Positions 1-9,254 of a DNA stretch of 64,000 bases are shown in pieces. The position numbers and the translations under genes are program-made. This DNA is from Bacteroidales bacterium. Lineage in GTDB: Bacteria > Bacteroidota > Bacteroidia > Bacteroidales > UBA932. The stretch's first letter is position 1. The number at the start of each line of letters is the position of its first letter. The notes below the pieces were generated by a model. The model was not told where the DNA came from, did not search any database, and was given only the letters and a program-made list of their open reading frames with translations. The stretch lies in assembly GCA_021371955.1 (NCBI GenBank), contig JAJFVD010000013.1, forward strand, positions 155,479-219,478, given 5' to 3'.

Positions 1-2
1 CA

Positions 3-692
3 TACGGAAGCTACGGTTCAAGTTCCGATGTTTATTTCAGCCCGGCATACTATAGCCTCATAGACAGAGGATTTGTATTTGCCATTGCACAAATTCGCGG
101 TGGAAGCGATTTGGGAGAGCAGTGGTACGAAGACGGCAAGCTCCTTAAAAAGAAAAATACTTTTACCGATTTTATCGCTTGCGCCGAGAAACTTATTGCA
201 GACAAATACACATCTCCGCAAGGGCTTGCTGCCATGGGCGGAAGTGCAGGCGGTTTACTGATGGGTGCAGTTGCAAATATGCGTCCCGATTTATTTAATA
301 CAATCGTCGCTGCCGTTCCTTTTGTAGATGTTATTAATACCATGCTAGACACTTCTCTGCCGCTCACAACCCAGGAATATGAAGAGTGGGGTAATCCAAA
401 CGAAGAGGAGTATTACAAATACATGCTCTCTTACGCTCCTTATGAGAACGTAACTGCGCAAAACTATCCTAATATTCTTGCCACAGGCGGGTTGAACGAC
501 TCTCAGGTTGGTTTCCACGAACCTGCAAAATGGGTTGCAAAACTAAGGTCGCTCAAAACCGACAACAATATTGTATTGTTATATACAAACATGGATTCGG
601 GACATGGCGGAGCAACAGGAAGATACGACAGAATTAAGGAAACTGCATTTGAGTGGGCATTTATGCTAAACCGCTCGGGCATTAACGAATAA
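3..692 (+). CDS. Prolyl oligopeptidase family (S9) serine peptidase, C-terminal part
   Basis: This is the C-terminal catalytic part of an S9-family alpha/beta-hydrolase peptidase (oligopeptidase B / prolyl endopeptidase type), which cuts short peptides. The reading frame is open from the window edge, so the propeller domain and start lie outside. Visible are the conserved [11 protein letters not shown] segment, the nucleophile motif GGSAGG (Ser codon at 243), the region GGLNDSQV with the likely catalytic Asp, and SGHGG with the catalytic His near the C-terminus. All three triad residues are present, so the enzyme is probably active. A Nudix gene follows after 12 bases on the same strand. Whether it is exported cannot be seen because the N-terminus is missing. 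Family assignment is firm; substrate preference is not. Confidence 0.9.
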   Translation, partial: YGSYGSSSDVYFSPAYYSLIDRGFVFAIAQIRGGSDLGEQWYEDGKLLKKKNTFTDFIACAEKLIADKYTSPQGLAAMGGSAGGLLMGAVANMRPDLFNTIVAAVPFVDVINTMLDTSLPLTTQEYEEWGNPNEEEYYKYMLSYAPYENVTAQNYPNILATGGLNDSQVGFHEPAKWVAKLRSLKTDNNIVLLYTNMDSGHGGATGRYDRIKETAFEWAFMLNRSGINE

Positions 693-704
693 TAAACAGT
701 TCCA

Positions 705-1379
705 ATGACTTTGAACGACCTCCCCGGGAAGAAGGCCCATGTGAGAATGGCCCCGGTGCAGAGAGTTGCAGATTATGCGGCAGAGAGCGGGCCCCCGGCG
801 GGGGCCCGCGACTCCGCCGTTCTTGTTTTACTCATTCCTGCAAACAATGGCGCGGCCGCTTCTTCTCTCATGGATTGGCGGGTGGTGTTAATCAAAAGAA
901 ATACCTATGAAGGTATTCACTCCGGGCAGATTGCTTTCCCCGGAGGCAAATGGGAAAAAGAGGACAAGGACATTACAGACACTGCATACCGCGAGGCTTT
1001 TGAAGAACTTGGAATAAAAAGGGAACATACCGAAACCATTTGCCGGCTGAGCCATATTTACATCCCTCCAAGCAATTTTAACATATACCCTGTTCTGGCA
1101 GTTGCTAAAGAGGAGCTGCGTTTTGCAATGGACCCGCGCGAAGTTGTTGAATACCGCGAAATAGAAATCCGGATGTTCAACCCGGATTCATCTGAAATGA
1201 GAAGACTAGAGACATTGCCGGGAGAGTTTGTAGACGCTCCCGGATTTGTCATCGACGACTATTTTGTATGGGGTGCAACGGCAATGATTCTTAGCGAACT
1301 TTACCAGCTCGTGGCCGAAGCTAAATTGAGTATATCTCTGAGCAAAACATACATCTCATCGTCGAACCCATCTATATAA
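705..1379 (+). CDS. Nudix hydrolase, CoA-pyrophosphatase type
   Basis: A 224-residue Nudix protein of the NudL/YeaB-like CoA diphosphatase group, which splits CoA and its derivatives into phosphopantetheine and 3',5'-ADP. The group's signature SGQIAFPGGK is followed by a Nudix box ending in REAFEELGI, with Asp in place of the first Glu as is common in this group. Two oddities: the N-terminal linker (about residues 28-35) is encoded by an 11-base GC-rich perfect palindrome, and the last roughly 26 residues lie beyond the usual family end (WGATAMILSEL) and overlap the 3' end of the convergent gene by 79 bases. The tail looks like a stop-codon read-on rather than a domain. It may share a transcript with the upstream peptidase. 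Confidence 0.88.
   Translation: MTLNDLPGKKAHVRMAPVQRVADYAAESGPPAGARDSAVLVLLIPANNGAAASSLMDWRVVLIKRNTYEGIHSGQIAFPGGKWEKEDKDITDTAYREAFEELGIKREHTETICRLSHIYIPPSNFNIYPVLAVAKEELRFAMDPREVVEYREIEIRMFNPDSSEMRRLETLPGEFVDAPGFVIDDYFVWGATAMILSELYQLVAEAKLSISLSKTYISSSNPSI
787..809. repeat. GC-rich perfect palindrome inside the Nudix gene
   Basis: Two 11-base arms (787-797 and 799-809) of G and C only are exact reverse complements around one central G. They encode the Gly/Pro/Ala linker before the Nudix fold. The surrounding gene is far less GC-rich. It resembles a single REP-type hairpin inserted in frame, but no second copy was seen in the window. Confidence 0.75.
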
Positions 1380-2731
1380 GACCTTGAATTGCACAGTACC
1401 ACGCAGTTTGTTCCATCATTACCCATTACCCACATAGAGGCAGTTCCGGCAAGATTTCCTGAATGGTAAAACGAACCGGGATAAAAAGAATGGTTGAGCC
1501 TCCAACCCAATGCATATCTGTTGTACGCCGATGATGCCGTGAGCATGGTCTGTCTTGTCTGGGCCGAAATAATATCAGGTATTTTGGAGCGACCGTCTAT
1601 ATGGAACATTAGCTTCATCATCTGTTCGGTAGAGGCTATAACCCCACCCGCAGCAGCGATTACGTCCATTTCATTCCCATATCCGTCTGTTCCGCTCTGA
1701 GAATAATAAACGACCTCGTTCGCACGCCTCTGGCTCCTGTTACCGCCAATATGAATGTCTGTTACTCCGGCTGTGGCAAGAACCTCCTTTAGATAGGTTT
1801 CGTAGCCCTTTCCGGTAATCTTTTCTATCACTTTTCCCAGAATTCCAAATCCCATATTAAAATAGGAGTGCTTGGTGCCCGGCTCGTACTGAACAGAATT
1901 AAGGACATAAGCAATTCTCTGGTCAAGAGTCTGTCCCTTGAATGATGCAGTAAACATTGGATCGGGATCGCTTATCCAGCCGCTGGTATGTTCCAGTAAG
2001 GATCGCACGGTAACCCTTGATGCCATTGCCGTTACAGATGGAAATTCACTTGCCAGAACGCCTCCTGCCCCAAAAACATTTCTGTCGAGAGAGAGCTTTC
2101 CCTCTTCTACAAGCTTCAAAATACACAGGGATGTAAATTGCTTGGACACACTTGCTAGGCGGAAAAGATGGTCGGGCCTTGTTCTCTCACCTCCTTCAAC
2201 TGATGCAAAGCCTAGTCCCGATTTGTATACAATTGCCTCGTCTTTGGTTACTGCATACGATACTCCGGGAATAGAAAATCTCTTCATGAACGAGTATATG
2301 AGTTCGTCGAAATTTGCCTTTCCCGGCTGAGCAAGGACTTTATATTCCTTTGTCAAACCGGATTCCGATTTAATGGAAATGGTTACGGTGTTGGAAAAAT
2401 CTACCTGAGTTACTCCGCTTTGCTGCTCAACTCCGTTTATAGAAAGAGTAGCTTTTGGTGATACCTCAAAGTTGGGTTTAAGCGCATTTAATGACGATCC
2501 CTCGGGGAGTGTCACAAATATAAGGTTACCGGAATAATATGAGAGACCGCTCGCGGTTAAAGACGGGTTGTACTCTTTTTTAAACTGGAAAAGGACGATA
2601 TCGTTTTTATCCGATTTAGCAACAGGCGGCGGTATTACATCGTCTTTGGAACACGAGGTAACAAAAAGAACGGCAGCAAGAAAGAAGGACAGATATCTCA
2701 GGACAGAGCTTTGGGGGTAAAGTTTTGTCAT
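1301..2731 (-). CDS. Beta-lactamase-fold serine hydrolase lipoprotein
   Basis: A 476-residue lipoprotein with a class C beta-lactamase / DD-peptidase fold. The signal peptide ends in lipobox FVTSC (Cys27). Residues about 40-135 form an immunoglobulin-like region resembling the DUF5018-type domains common in Bacteroidetes lipoproteins. The catalytic domain carries SVSK (Ser194/Lys197), YFN (Tyr290/Asn292) and HSG near residue 430, so all three active-site motifs are present. Proteins of this family cleave peptides or esters, and antibiotic resistance should not be assumed. The start codon is one base from the stop of the upstream aminopeptidase P gene, so the two are probably co-transcribed. 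The 3' end overlaps the convergent Nudix gene by 79 bases. Confidence 0.9.
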   Translation of the reverse strand: MTKLYPQSSVLRYLSFFLAAVLFVTSCSKDDVIPPPVAKSDKNDIVLFQFKKEYNPSLTASGLSYYSGNLIFVTLPEGSSLNALKPNFEVSPKATLSINGVEQQSGVTQVDFSNTVTISIKSESGLTKEYKVLAQPGKANFDELIYSFMKRFSIPGVSYAVTKDEAIVYKSGLGFASVEGGERTRPDHLFRLASVSKQFTSLCILKLVEEGKLSLDRNVFGAGGVLASEFPSVTAMASRVTVRSLLEHTSGWISDPDPMFTASFKGQTLDQRIAYVLNSVQYEPGTKHSYFNMGFGILGKVIEKITGKGYETYLKEVLATAGVTDIHIGGNRSQRRANEVVYYSQSGTDGYGNEMDVIAAAGGVIASTEQMMKLMFHIDGRSKIPDIISAQTRQTMLTASSAYNRYALGWRLNHSFYPGSFYHSGNLAGTASMWVMGNDGTNCVVLCNSRSYIDGFDDEMYVLLRDILNLASATSW

Positions 2732-2732
2732 A

Positions 2733-4124
2733 CTATTTGGTCATTTCTGCTTCAACCGTTTCCGGTGTGTTTGGCAGTCGTTTAGAACCAAGCAGCCTGT
2801 TTCCTTTTTCGGTAACAAGAGAGTCGTCTTCTATGCGGATTCCTCCGAAAGTATAGTAATCTTTAAGCTTGTCAAAGTTGATGAATGATGCGTTTGTTCC
2901 CTCTTTTTTCCACTTCTCGATGAGAGCAGGAATAAAGTAGCATCCCGGTTCAACTGTTATAACATGGCCCGGTCTCAAAAGCTTGCCCATTCTCAGGGAT
3001 TTAAGGCCAAACTGCGTTGCGCGGATATGCTCGCTGTCGTAGCCAACGTAATTTTCGCCCAGGTCTTCCATGTCGTGAACGTCAAGACCCATCTGGTGTC
3101 CAAGTCCGTGCGGCATGAAGAGCCCTACAGCTCCGGCGGCAACTGCCTCGTCGGCATCGCCTTTCATAAGACCAAGATTTATTAGCCCCTGAGCCATTAG
3201 TCTCACGGCTGCAAGGTGAACGGATTTATATGTGATGCCCGGTTTAATGAGGCTTATTGCCAGGTCATTTGCAGCAGATACGATTGAATAGATATCTCTC
3301 TGTTTTTGGGTGAACTTGCCTCCTGCAGGAATTGTTCTTGTAAAGTCCGATGCATAATGCGAGTTTGTCTCGGCACCGGCATCAATTACCAAAAGCCTGC
3401 CGTCTGTAAGAATCTGATGGTGTGTATGGTTGTGAAGTGTCTCTCCGTTTTGGGAAAGAATAATAGGAAACGATGGCATTGACCCTCCGGAAATTGCGAT
3501 TCCCTCCATGAGTCCCACAAGTTCCTGTTCAACCATTCCCACTGCTGCCATCTTCATGGCAGTATAGTGCATAATATAGCCGATATTAGCCGCTTTGTCC
3601 AGCTCAGCCACTTCGTGTTCGTCTTTTATCTCGCGCAGCGCTACAACGCCTTTAACGAACTCCACCGAAGCAAGCTCTTTTTGTTTTTCAAAATCAACTC
3701 CGAGAAGTTTGTTAAGCTGAATCTGGTTGTGGTAGCGGTATGGAGGAAGGAAGTGAATTTTCCGGCCTGTACCTTTTGCCTTTGCAATATATGACTCAAG
3801 TTCTCCAAGAGGTTTGATGTTCTTGATCCCCACTTCTGCACCTTTGTCTTTCATGGCTGGCTGAGGACCCATCCATATAATATCGTCTATTGTAACATCG
3901 TTTCCGAAGATTATCTCTTCGCCGCTCTCAAGGTCAATAACGGCAGCAAGATCCGGTTCGTCAAGGCCGAAAAAATACAGGAACGAAGAGTCCTGCCTGA
4001 ATCTATAAGTGTTGTCAAAATAATTTATTCCAACTTCCGAATTGCCGAGGAAAAGAAGAACTCCCGACTTAATGCCCGAAGCAAGCTCTTTGCGGCGTTT
4101 TATGTATACCTCTTTTGCGAACAT
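2733..4124 (-). CDS. pepP: Xaa-Pro aminopeptidase (aminopeptidase P)
   Basis: A 463-residue M24 metallopeptidase that removes N-terminal residues before proline. The N-terminal aminopeptidase-P domain (about 1-150) includes DSSFLYFFGLDEPD. The pita-bread catalytic domain (about 175-440) shows the dinuclear metal ligands: Asp in VIDAGAE, Asp in SDFTRT, His in HGLGHQMG, Glu in VEPGCY and Glu in RIEDD. There is no signal peptide, so it acts in the cytoplasm. It is the first gene of a two-gene unit with the serine hydrolase. A good -7 box lies 25 bases upstream. With the S9 peptidase it gives this end of the window a peptide-breakdown flavour. Confidence 0.95.
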   Translation of the reverse strand: MFAKEVYIKRRKELASGIKSGVLLFLGNSEVGINYFDNTYRFRQDSSFLYFFGLDEPDLAAVIDLESGEEIIFGNDVTIDDIIWMGPQPAMKDKGAEVGIKNIKPLGELESYIAKAKGTGRKIHFLPPYRYHNQIQLNKLLGVDFEKQKELASVEFVKGVVALREIKDEHEVAELDKAANIGYIMHYTAMKMAAVGMVEQELVGLMEGIAISGGSMPSFPIILSQNGETLHNHTHHQILTDGRLLVIDAGAETNSHYASDFTRTIPAGGKFTQKQRDIYSIVSAANDLAISLIKPGITYKSVHLAAVRLMAQGLINLGLMKGDADEAVAAGAVGLFMPHGLGHQMGLDVHDMEDLGENYVGYDSEHIRATQFGLKSLRMGKLLRPGHVITVEPGCYFIPALIEKWKKEGTNASFINFDKLKDYYTFGGIRIEDDSLVTEKGNRLLGSKRLPNTPETVEAEMTK

Positions 4125-4149
4125 TTTGATTTAATTTTAAGTTAATGAC

Positions 4150-4157
4150 CAAAGTTA
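4150..4157 (-). promoter_or_regulatory. -7 promoter box for aminopeptidase P
   Basis: On the minus strand this reads TAACTTTG, a full match to the Bacteroides -7 consensus TAnnTTTG, 25 bases before the pepP start. No convincing -33 TTTG was found at 19 bases. Confidence 0.5.
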
Positions 4158-4170
4158 ACATAAATTAATT

Positions 4171-4208
4171 AAAAAATCAGGGGTTCTCATGAAATGAAAA
4201 CCCCTGAT
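4171..4208 (-). terminator. Intrinsic terminator after SusCD pair 1
   Basis: Ten-base stem (4176-4185 with 4199-4208, core CAGGGGTT/AACCCCTG) followed on the minus strand by a run of six T. It lies 22 bases past the SusD stop at 4230. Confidence 0.85.
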
Positions 4209-4229
4209 AAAATCTAAATATCAATGATA

Positions 4230-5870
4230 CTATTTTTTATCCCACCATATTGGCTTTGTCATATAATCATTTTCAAATGCCCCAAAAGGTCTAATTTTTT
4301 CAGCATTATAAGTTGTTTCATAATATGCCATAGGATACCTTCTCGGATAATCTGATTCTCCTGGAAAGTTTATAACATATGCATATTTAGGCCTTTTATA
4401 ACCTTTGTAAACACCCGATGTTTCATCATACACACCCGAAGAGTTACTGCAAAAATCATTTCTTCTCATATCAGTCCATGTTTCAGGACTATAGTTAAGA
4501 GCAATGTATTTTTGTATCATAATATGACTCAGCGTCAATTCATCTGCAGTTTGAGCTACTGCTGCACTATTTAAGTAATTTGCTTTTGCAGTGGCAGTAA
4601 TAGGGGTCATTCCAACCTGAGCAGCAATTTGCGAAATTTTATCAATATGTGACCCTATACCCGCTTTATAGGCAGCTAGTGCCAGAGGTTTATTGTCCAT
4701 CCTGAAGTAAGTTTCTGCTTCAATAAACTTAATTTCTGCATATGTAATAAAAGGAAATGGTGATGTTACATATGTAAGTGCAGTATTTCCAGGGCCACCT
4801 GTTGTGCCTCTAAGTCCGACATATCTCCCATCATTGTTGTTTGCTGGGACAAAAGGAATTTGTGCTGTAAAATCAGATCCAATCGCCTGGAAATCTATTC
4901 CATAAGAGTATTGTCCCTTTTCAGGAATATTTGCAGTAATTTTGGGTATCATAAGATCGGCTCTAGGGTCAACAACACCGGAATTCCATGATTTACCTGA
5001 ACCAGGTAGGTTGTTTAACATGTAGCTTCTGAAAAGCGAACCAATCTTAAAGTTTGCACTATGATTAGCGTGTAAAATTGAACGAGTCGAACTTATTTCT
5101 CCAGTATATTTGAAGTCAGCATCGTCCGCATTTGAAGCAAAAGATTGTGAAATTAACGTAAGAACTGCTTCTGGGTTATATTGAGTAGGTGCAGTACCTT
5201 TAGTTTTTTTCGTTAAGTGACTCATTGTCCTAGCCTTGATGGCCTTAGCGAATTTAATCCACTTAGAAACATCTCCGTTGTACATGTTATCTGCTTTAGA
5301 AAGTGCAGGAGCTGAGCCACCTTGTGTTTTTCCCAATTGTTCAATGGCTTGGTCGCAAAGTTCCAGAATTTTGGGATAAACATACTCGGCATCTTGATAG
5401 TCTGGGGTAAATACTCCTTTGCAGGCCTCATCGTAATTAACAACCCCATAGGCATCTACTAGCGTTCCCCATAAAAAAGCCTCCATTGCTTTACCAACTC
5501 CTATATAATGCCAAGCTTCGACTTTTTGAGACTCTTCATAAAGTGAAAAAATATTTGTCAGGCCATATACATATTCTGTTTGCCAGATATAAGCATCAAT
5601 GTTGTTTGAGAAATACCAGAATCCTACGTTATAGTTTCTTCCACCTGTTCCGGTTCCAGGAATTGCGCCAAGAAATTGAGTAACTGCTCCAACACGTGTA
5701 CCATGGCTTCCATATACATCATTTAATATATTCAAAATCGGGGGTAAACGAAGCTCAGGTGTTGTCTGATTTGGTGTATTGGGGTTGGTATTTATATCTA
5801 AATCATATGAACAGCTGTTCATAAACAGACTCCCAAACACAATAAATAGAAATATTGTAATCTTTTTCAT
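4230..5870 (-). CDS. SusD-like outer-membrane lipoprotein (pair 1)
   Basis: A 546-residue surface lipoprotein of the SusD/RagB superfamily, closest in look to the SusD-like_2 branch (segment KADNMYNGDVSKWIKFAKAI typical of that branch). The lipobox is MNSC with Cys20. SusD proteins form a lid over the partner SusC barrel and bind the substrate at the cell surface. It starts 9 bases after the SusC-1 stop, with which it is surely co-transcribed, and is followed by a strong terminator. C-terminal sequence near residues 380-460 contains TYAEIKFIEAE, a conserved helix of the fold. Substrate cannot be read from the sequence. SusD-like_2 proteins differ from the RagB-type proteins of the other two pairs, so pair 1 probably has a different substrate class. 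Confidence 0.92.
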   Translation of the reverse strand: MKKITIFLFIVFGSLFMNSCSYDLDINTNPNTPNQTTPELRLPPILNILNDVYGSHGTRVGAVTQFLGAIPGTGTGGRNYNVGFWYFSNNIDAYIWQTEYVYGLTNIFSLYEESQKVEAWHYIGVGKAMEAFLWGTLVDAYGVVNYDEACKGVFTPDYQDAEYVYPKILELCDQAIEQLGKTQGGSAPALSKADNMYNGDVSKWIKFAKAIKARTMSHLTKKTKGTAPTQYNPEAVLTLISQSFASNADDADFKYTGEISSTRSILHANHSANFKIGSLFRSYMLNNLPGSGKSWNSGVVDPRADLMIPKITANIPEKGQYSYGIDFQAIGSDFTAQIPFVPANNNDGRYVGLRGTTGGPGNTALTYVTSPFPFITYAEIKFIEAETYFRMDNKPLALAAYKAGIGSHIDKISQIAAQVGMTPITATAKANYLNSAAVAQTADELTLSHIMIQKYIALNYSPETWTDMRRNDFCSNSSGVYDETSGVYKGYKRPKYAYVINFPGESDYPRRYPMAYYETTYNAEKIRPFGAFENDYMTKPIWWDKK

Positions 5871-5879
5871 GTCAGTAAA

Positions 5880-8800
5880 TTAGAATTTAATATTAAGGCC
5901 TAATGAAAAACTGCGCGTAGCGGGAACACCACAGTAGTCTACGCCATTCGAACCTGCTCCTCCTACTCCTGCACCACCAGCACTAACTTCCGGATCGAAT
6001 CCTTTATAATTTGTAAGTACAAATAAGTTTGTGGCAGAAAGAGATACTTGAAAACTCTTTATGAAATCCATTTTTTTCAATAGTGATTCCGGAAGAGTGT
6101 ATGACAATGACAATGAGCGTAACCTTAACCAATTTACATCAGTTATAAAGTGATTAGACTCATTTGTATATATATTCTTATAATAATATTCGTTCAGTGG
6201 AACTTCCTTACTAAATGCTTGATATGTACCATCTGTCTTTTTTACAACGCCTTCGAATGTTTTAGTTGCAGTTCTGTTTTCAGTAATTTTGCTGGTACCG
6301 GCCATAACTGCGGCCCATTCTGTAGCATTGTATATGTCACCCCCAATTCTTGTATCAAATAAGAGAGATAGTCCAAAATTTTTGTACGAAATATCGTTGT
6401 TTAGTCCTATTAAAAAGTCTGGTTCTCTATTACCAGCATATTGATTAACATCAGTAGATGTCATAGGATATCCTGTGCTTTCATTTAATATCAGCTGACC
6501 ATCTGTTGTCCTTTGCCAATGCGACCCAAGAAGCGCGAAGAAGTCACTGTTATTTATAGCGGCTGGTTTTGCCGGACCCATCTGAACTTCTGTTGTATAA
6601 AGGAATGAGACACCTTGTGGTAAATCATAAACAAATCCTTTGTTATGCGAACCGTTTAGTTGAAGTGTCCATGAGAAGTTTTTTGTTTGAACTGGAGTAG
6701 CATTAATTGTTACCTCTATCCCATTATTTTTAACAGAACCGAAATTTACTGTTTGAAGAATGAATCCGGTAGTATTTGTCAAACGTACATCATAAAGAAT
6801 TTGATTTTCGCTGCGAGAATTGTAGTATGTAAAGTCCATACCAATCCTTCCATCAAGAAATCTTAAATCTGCTCCAACTTCCCATGATTTTGTTTTTTCA
6901 GGAATAAGGTTTGCATTTGGACCTGACCATGAATTCCTATATCCACCACCCATTGATAAAACTGTTTCAAGATTTGGCAATGTTGCATATGGATTAGTGT
7001 CTTTTCCAACTGTTGCCCAAGACGCTCTCACTTTACCAAAACTCAAAATTTTATTTTTAGGAAGTAGTTCTGTAAAAACAAAACTACCACTTACTGAAGG
7101 GTAAAAGAAGGATTGGCTGTTTACAGGCAAAGTAGAGGACCAGTCATTTCTTCCTGTTGCGCTTAAGAACAGATAATTTTTATATGATGCTCTAAATTCG
7201 CCATAAGCACTAATCAGTCTTTTTCGCGATATATACTGACTTACAAGAAGATTTTCCGGTTTAAAGTTGTTTATACTCATAAATCCCGGCATTATAGGAT
7301 GAATTCCTCTGATTGTATTTCTTTCAGATAAACTTTGTTCATATCCATGTCCTAGCATTAAATTCAAATCTATATCTCCAATTTTTTTATTAAAATTCAT
7401 AATTAAATTTGAATTCAGAAAGTCCACTTGTCTATATATATTAGATAGGGCACCATCCTGCCAGTCAGGTAACATTGCAGAACCAGGAGAGGTAATATTT
7501 ACAGTTTTCTGATTATAGTGATCTAGACCAACTCTATATGAAATATCAAACCATTTTGTTGGCTTAAAAACTACAAAAGCAGACCCAATGAATCTTTGCA
7601 CTTTTTCGTTAATCGGATTGTTTCTAACAAGCCAGTTTGGATTATCAATATCATTTTCCAAAAGAACATTCGGCATCAATCTTCTCTTTGTTCCATCAGT
7701 ATTTAAATACGAAGACATGTCGTCTGTTGTCGGCCAATCAATGATTGCTCTCATATATCCCATCCCACTGGTATTCCAGAGGCCATCACCAGTAAGTGTT
7801 TTTGTATTATCTGAATATACATAGTTTGTATTCATGCCAAAAGTGAACCATCCAAGTTTTTGCTCAACATTTGCACGGAACGAATTTTTAAGATAGTTAG
7901 TTGTAGGCACCACTCCTTTTTGATCTAGCCTTTGACCCGAAATAAAGAATGTACCACCATTTTTGCTGCCACCAGATACACTTAAATTTAAATCATAAGC
8001 CCACGCCGGCTTAAAGAAATCTTTCATATTCGAATAAACGGGAGTGCTTCCTATTGGTGCTCCCCAGGAATTACTTGTATTATCGGCAAATACACCTGCA
8101 GTACCTTGGCCATAAAGAGATTGTACATTTGGCAGTTTATTAACTATATCCGTTGAAAAACGAGAGTTAAAGTTTGCAGTAGCTGTACCTTCTTTTCCTT
8201 TTTTGGTTGTTATTACAATTGCTCCGGCAGCCGCTTTTAAGCCATATAGTGCAGCGGCAGAAGGGCCCTTTAACACACTTACCGATTCAATATCATCTGA
8301 GTTAATGTCCATAGCTCTGTTTCCAGTGCTTGTCGATGTTGCTCCAAATCCATCAAGGCCAGTATTTCCATACGATGTGCTATTATCAATAGGCACTCCG
8401 TCAATAATAAAAAGAGGCTGATTATCTCCTGTCAAAGATGTTCCTCCACGAATAATTATTGAAGCAGATGATCCAGGAGCACCACCTTGTTGAGTAACAT
8501 TCAAGCCGGACACCTTTGCATTCAAAGAATTAACAAGGTTAGCTTGTTTTACCTTTATCATTTCATCACCTTTAATGTCCTGAACGGCATAACCCAGTGC
8601 TTTTTTCTCTTTCTTAATACCCAGCGCAGTCACTACTAGCTCGTCAAGGAACACGGTTGATTCTGACATTGTTACATTAATAACTTTACGATTGTTTACG
8701 GTTTCTTTAAGGTTTTCCATACCAATCGCAGAGAACTGCAGCACTGCATTTGCCGGTACCTCCATCGAGAAAGTTCCATCCAGCTCTGTAGCTACTCCTG

Positions 8801-8975
8801 TTCTTGTCCCCTCTATTAACACAGAAACACCCATTAGGGGCTGTCCTGTTTTGTCAATAACCTTACCTGTCACTCTTATGTTCTGAGCCATGAGAGTTCC
8901 TGACATCAGGAAAAGGGCTAACACCGGAAGTATAAGTAATTTAAACTTACCGGTTACTTTTTGTGAAACATACAT
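5880..8975 (-). CDS. SusC/RagA-type TonB-dependent outer-membrane transporter (pair 1)
   Basis: A 1031-residue TonB-dependent receptor that imports a large ligand across the outer membrane using energy from TonB-ExbBD. Order of parts: signal peptide (1-30, ending LMAQ), carboxypeptidase-regulatory-like domain (about 33-110), a TonB-box region near DELVVTALG, plug domain (about 125-240, with PLFIIDGVPID and the conserved DIESVSVLKGPSAAALYG), then a 22-strand barrel ending in SLGLNIKF, a terminal aromatic as expected for BAM recognition. It heads a two-gene unit with SusD. The 5' leader is about 90 bases and contains a terminator-like hairpin (see separate entry). No sensor, sigma or anti-sigma gene lies beside it. 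Confidence 0.95.
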   Translation of the reverse strand: MYVSQKVTGKFKLLILPVLALFLMSGTLMAQNIRVTGKVIDKTGQPLMGVSVLIEGTRTGVATELDGTFSMEVPANAVLQFSAIGMENLKETVNNRKVINVTMSESTVFLDELVVTALGIKKEKKALGYAVQDIKGDEMIKVKQANLVNSLNAKVSGLNVTQQGGAPGSSASIIIRGGTSLTGDNQPLFIIDGVPIDNSTSYGNTGLDGFGATSTSTGNRAMDINSDDIESVSVLKGPSAAALYGLKAAAGAIVITTKKGKEGTATANFNSRFSTDIVNKLPNVQSLYGQGTAGVFADNTSNSWGAPIGSTPVYSNMKDFFKPAWAYDLNLSVSGGSKNGGTFFISGQRLDQKGVVPTTNYLKNSFRANVEQKLGWFTFGMNTNYVYSDNTKTLTGDGLWNTSGMGYMRAIIDWPTTDDMSSYLNTDGTKRRLMPNVLLENDIDNPNWLVRNNPINEKVQRFIGSAFVVFKPTKWFDISYRVGLDHYNQKTVNITSPGSAMLPDWQDGALSNIYRQVDFLNSNLIMNFNKKIGDIDLNLMLGHGYEQSLSERNTIRGIHPIMPGFMSINNFKPENLLVSQYISRKRLISAYGEFRASYKNYLFLSATGRNDWSSTLPVNSQSFFYPSVSGSFVFTELLPKNKILSFGKVRASWATVGKDTNPYATLPNLETVLSMGGGYRNSWSGPNANLIPEKTKSWEVGADLRFLDGRIGMDFTYYNSRSENQILYDVRLTNTTGFILQTVNFGSVKNNGIEVTINATPVQTKNFSWTLQLNGSHNKGFVYDLPQGVSFLYTTEVQMGPAKPAAINNSDFFALLGSHWQRTTDGQLILNESTGYPMTSTDVNQYAGNREPDFLIGLNNDISYKNFGLSLLFDTRIGGDIYNATEWAAVMAGTSKITENRTATKTFEGVVKKTDGTYQAFSKEVPLNEYYYKNIYTNESNHFITDVNWLRLRSLSLSYTLPESLLKKMDFIKSFQVSLSATNLFVLTNYKGFDPEVSAGGAGVGGAGSNGVDYCGVPATRSFSLGLNIKF

Positions 8976-9013
8976 GAATTGAAATTTTTGGTTAATAAAT
9001 AATATATTTTTAT

Positions 9014-9036
9014 AAAAAAAAAGGCAAAAAGCCTTT
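9014..9036 (-). promoter_or_regulatory. Terminator-like hairpin in the SusC-1 leader (possible attenuator)
   Basis: On the minus strand AAAGGC, a five-T loop and GCCTTT are followed by a T tract, the make-up of an intrinsic terminator. It sits between the predicted promoter (9072-9079) and the SusC-1 start at 8975, so it would act on this gene's own leader RNA. The stem is only 6 base pairs. Confidence 0.45.
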
Positions 9037-9071
9037 GAAACATCAATATATATTCATGTTTTAATATCGTG

Positions 9072-9079
9072 TAAATTTA
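9072..9079 (-). promoter_or_regulatory. Possible -7 box of SusC-1
   Basis: Reads TAAATTTA, one base off the TAnnTTTG consensus, about 97 bases before the SusC-1 start. The spacing to the start resembles that of the better boxes of SusC-2 and SusC-3 (71-79 bases). Confidence 0.35.
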
Positions 9080-9183
9080 GTTATTATTATAATAATTATA
9101 CCATTTTGCTTGAGTATTTTTAATAAAAATATCCATTTCTGAAGACATTTGTAACAAATAATACAATTCACTTAATAAAGTGC

Positions 9184-9222
9184 AAAAAAAGAGCACCTGA
9201 TAAATAGCTTATCAGGTGCTCT
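9184..9222 (-). terminator. Intrinsic terminator after the SusD remnant
   Basis: Twelve-base stem AGCACCTGATAA (9192-9203) with TTATCAGGTGCT (9209-9220), followed on the minus strand by seven T. Nearly the same sequence as the terminator at 9377-9414, so the two probably arose by duplication or once ended two sister SusD genes. Confidence 0.85.
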
Positions 9223-9254
9223 ATATTAGTTATATAGAATATATCAAATTGTTA

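Noticed and set aside
1301..2731. Calling the beta-lactamase-fold lipoprotein an antibiotic-resistance gene
   Set aside because: The class C-like fold and motifs are shared by many peptidases and esterases, and an extra N-terminal domain and surface lipoprotein signal argue against a classic AmpC.
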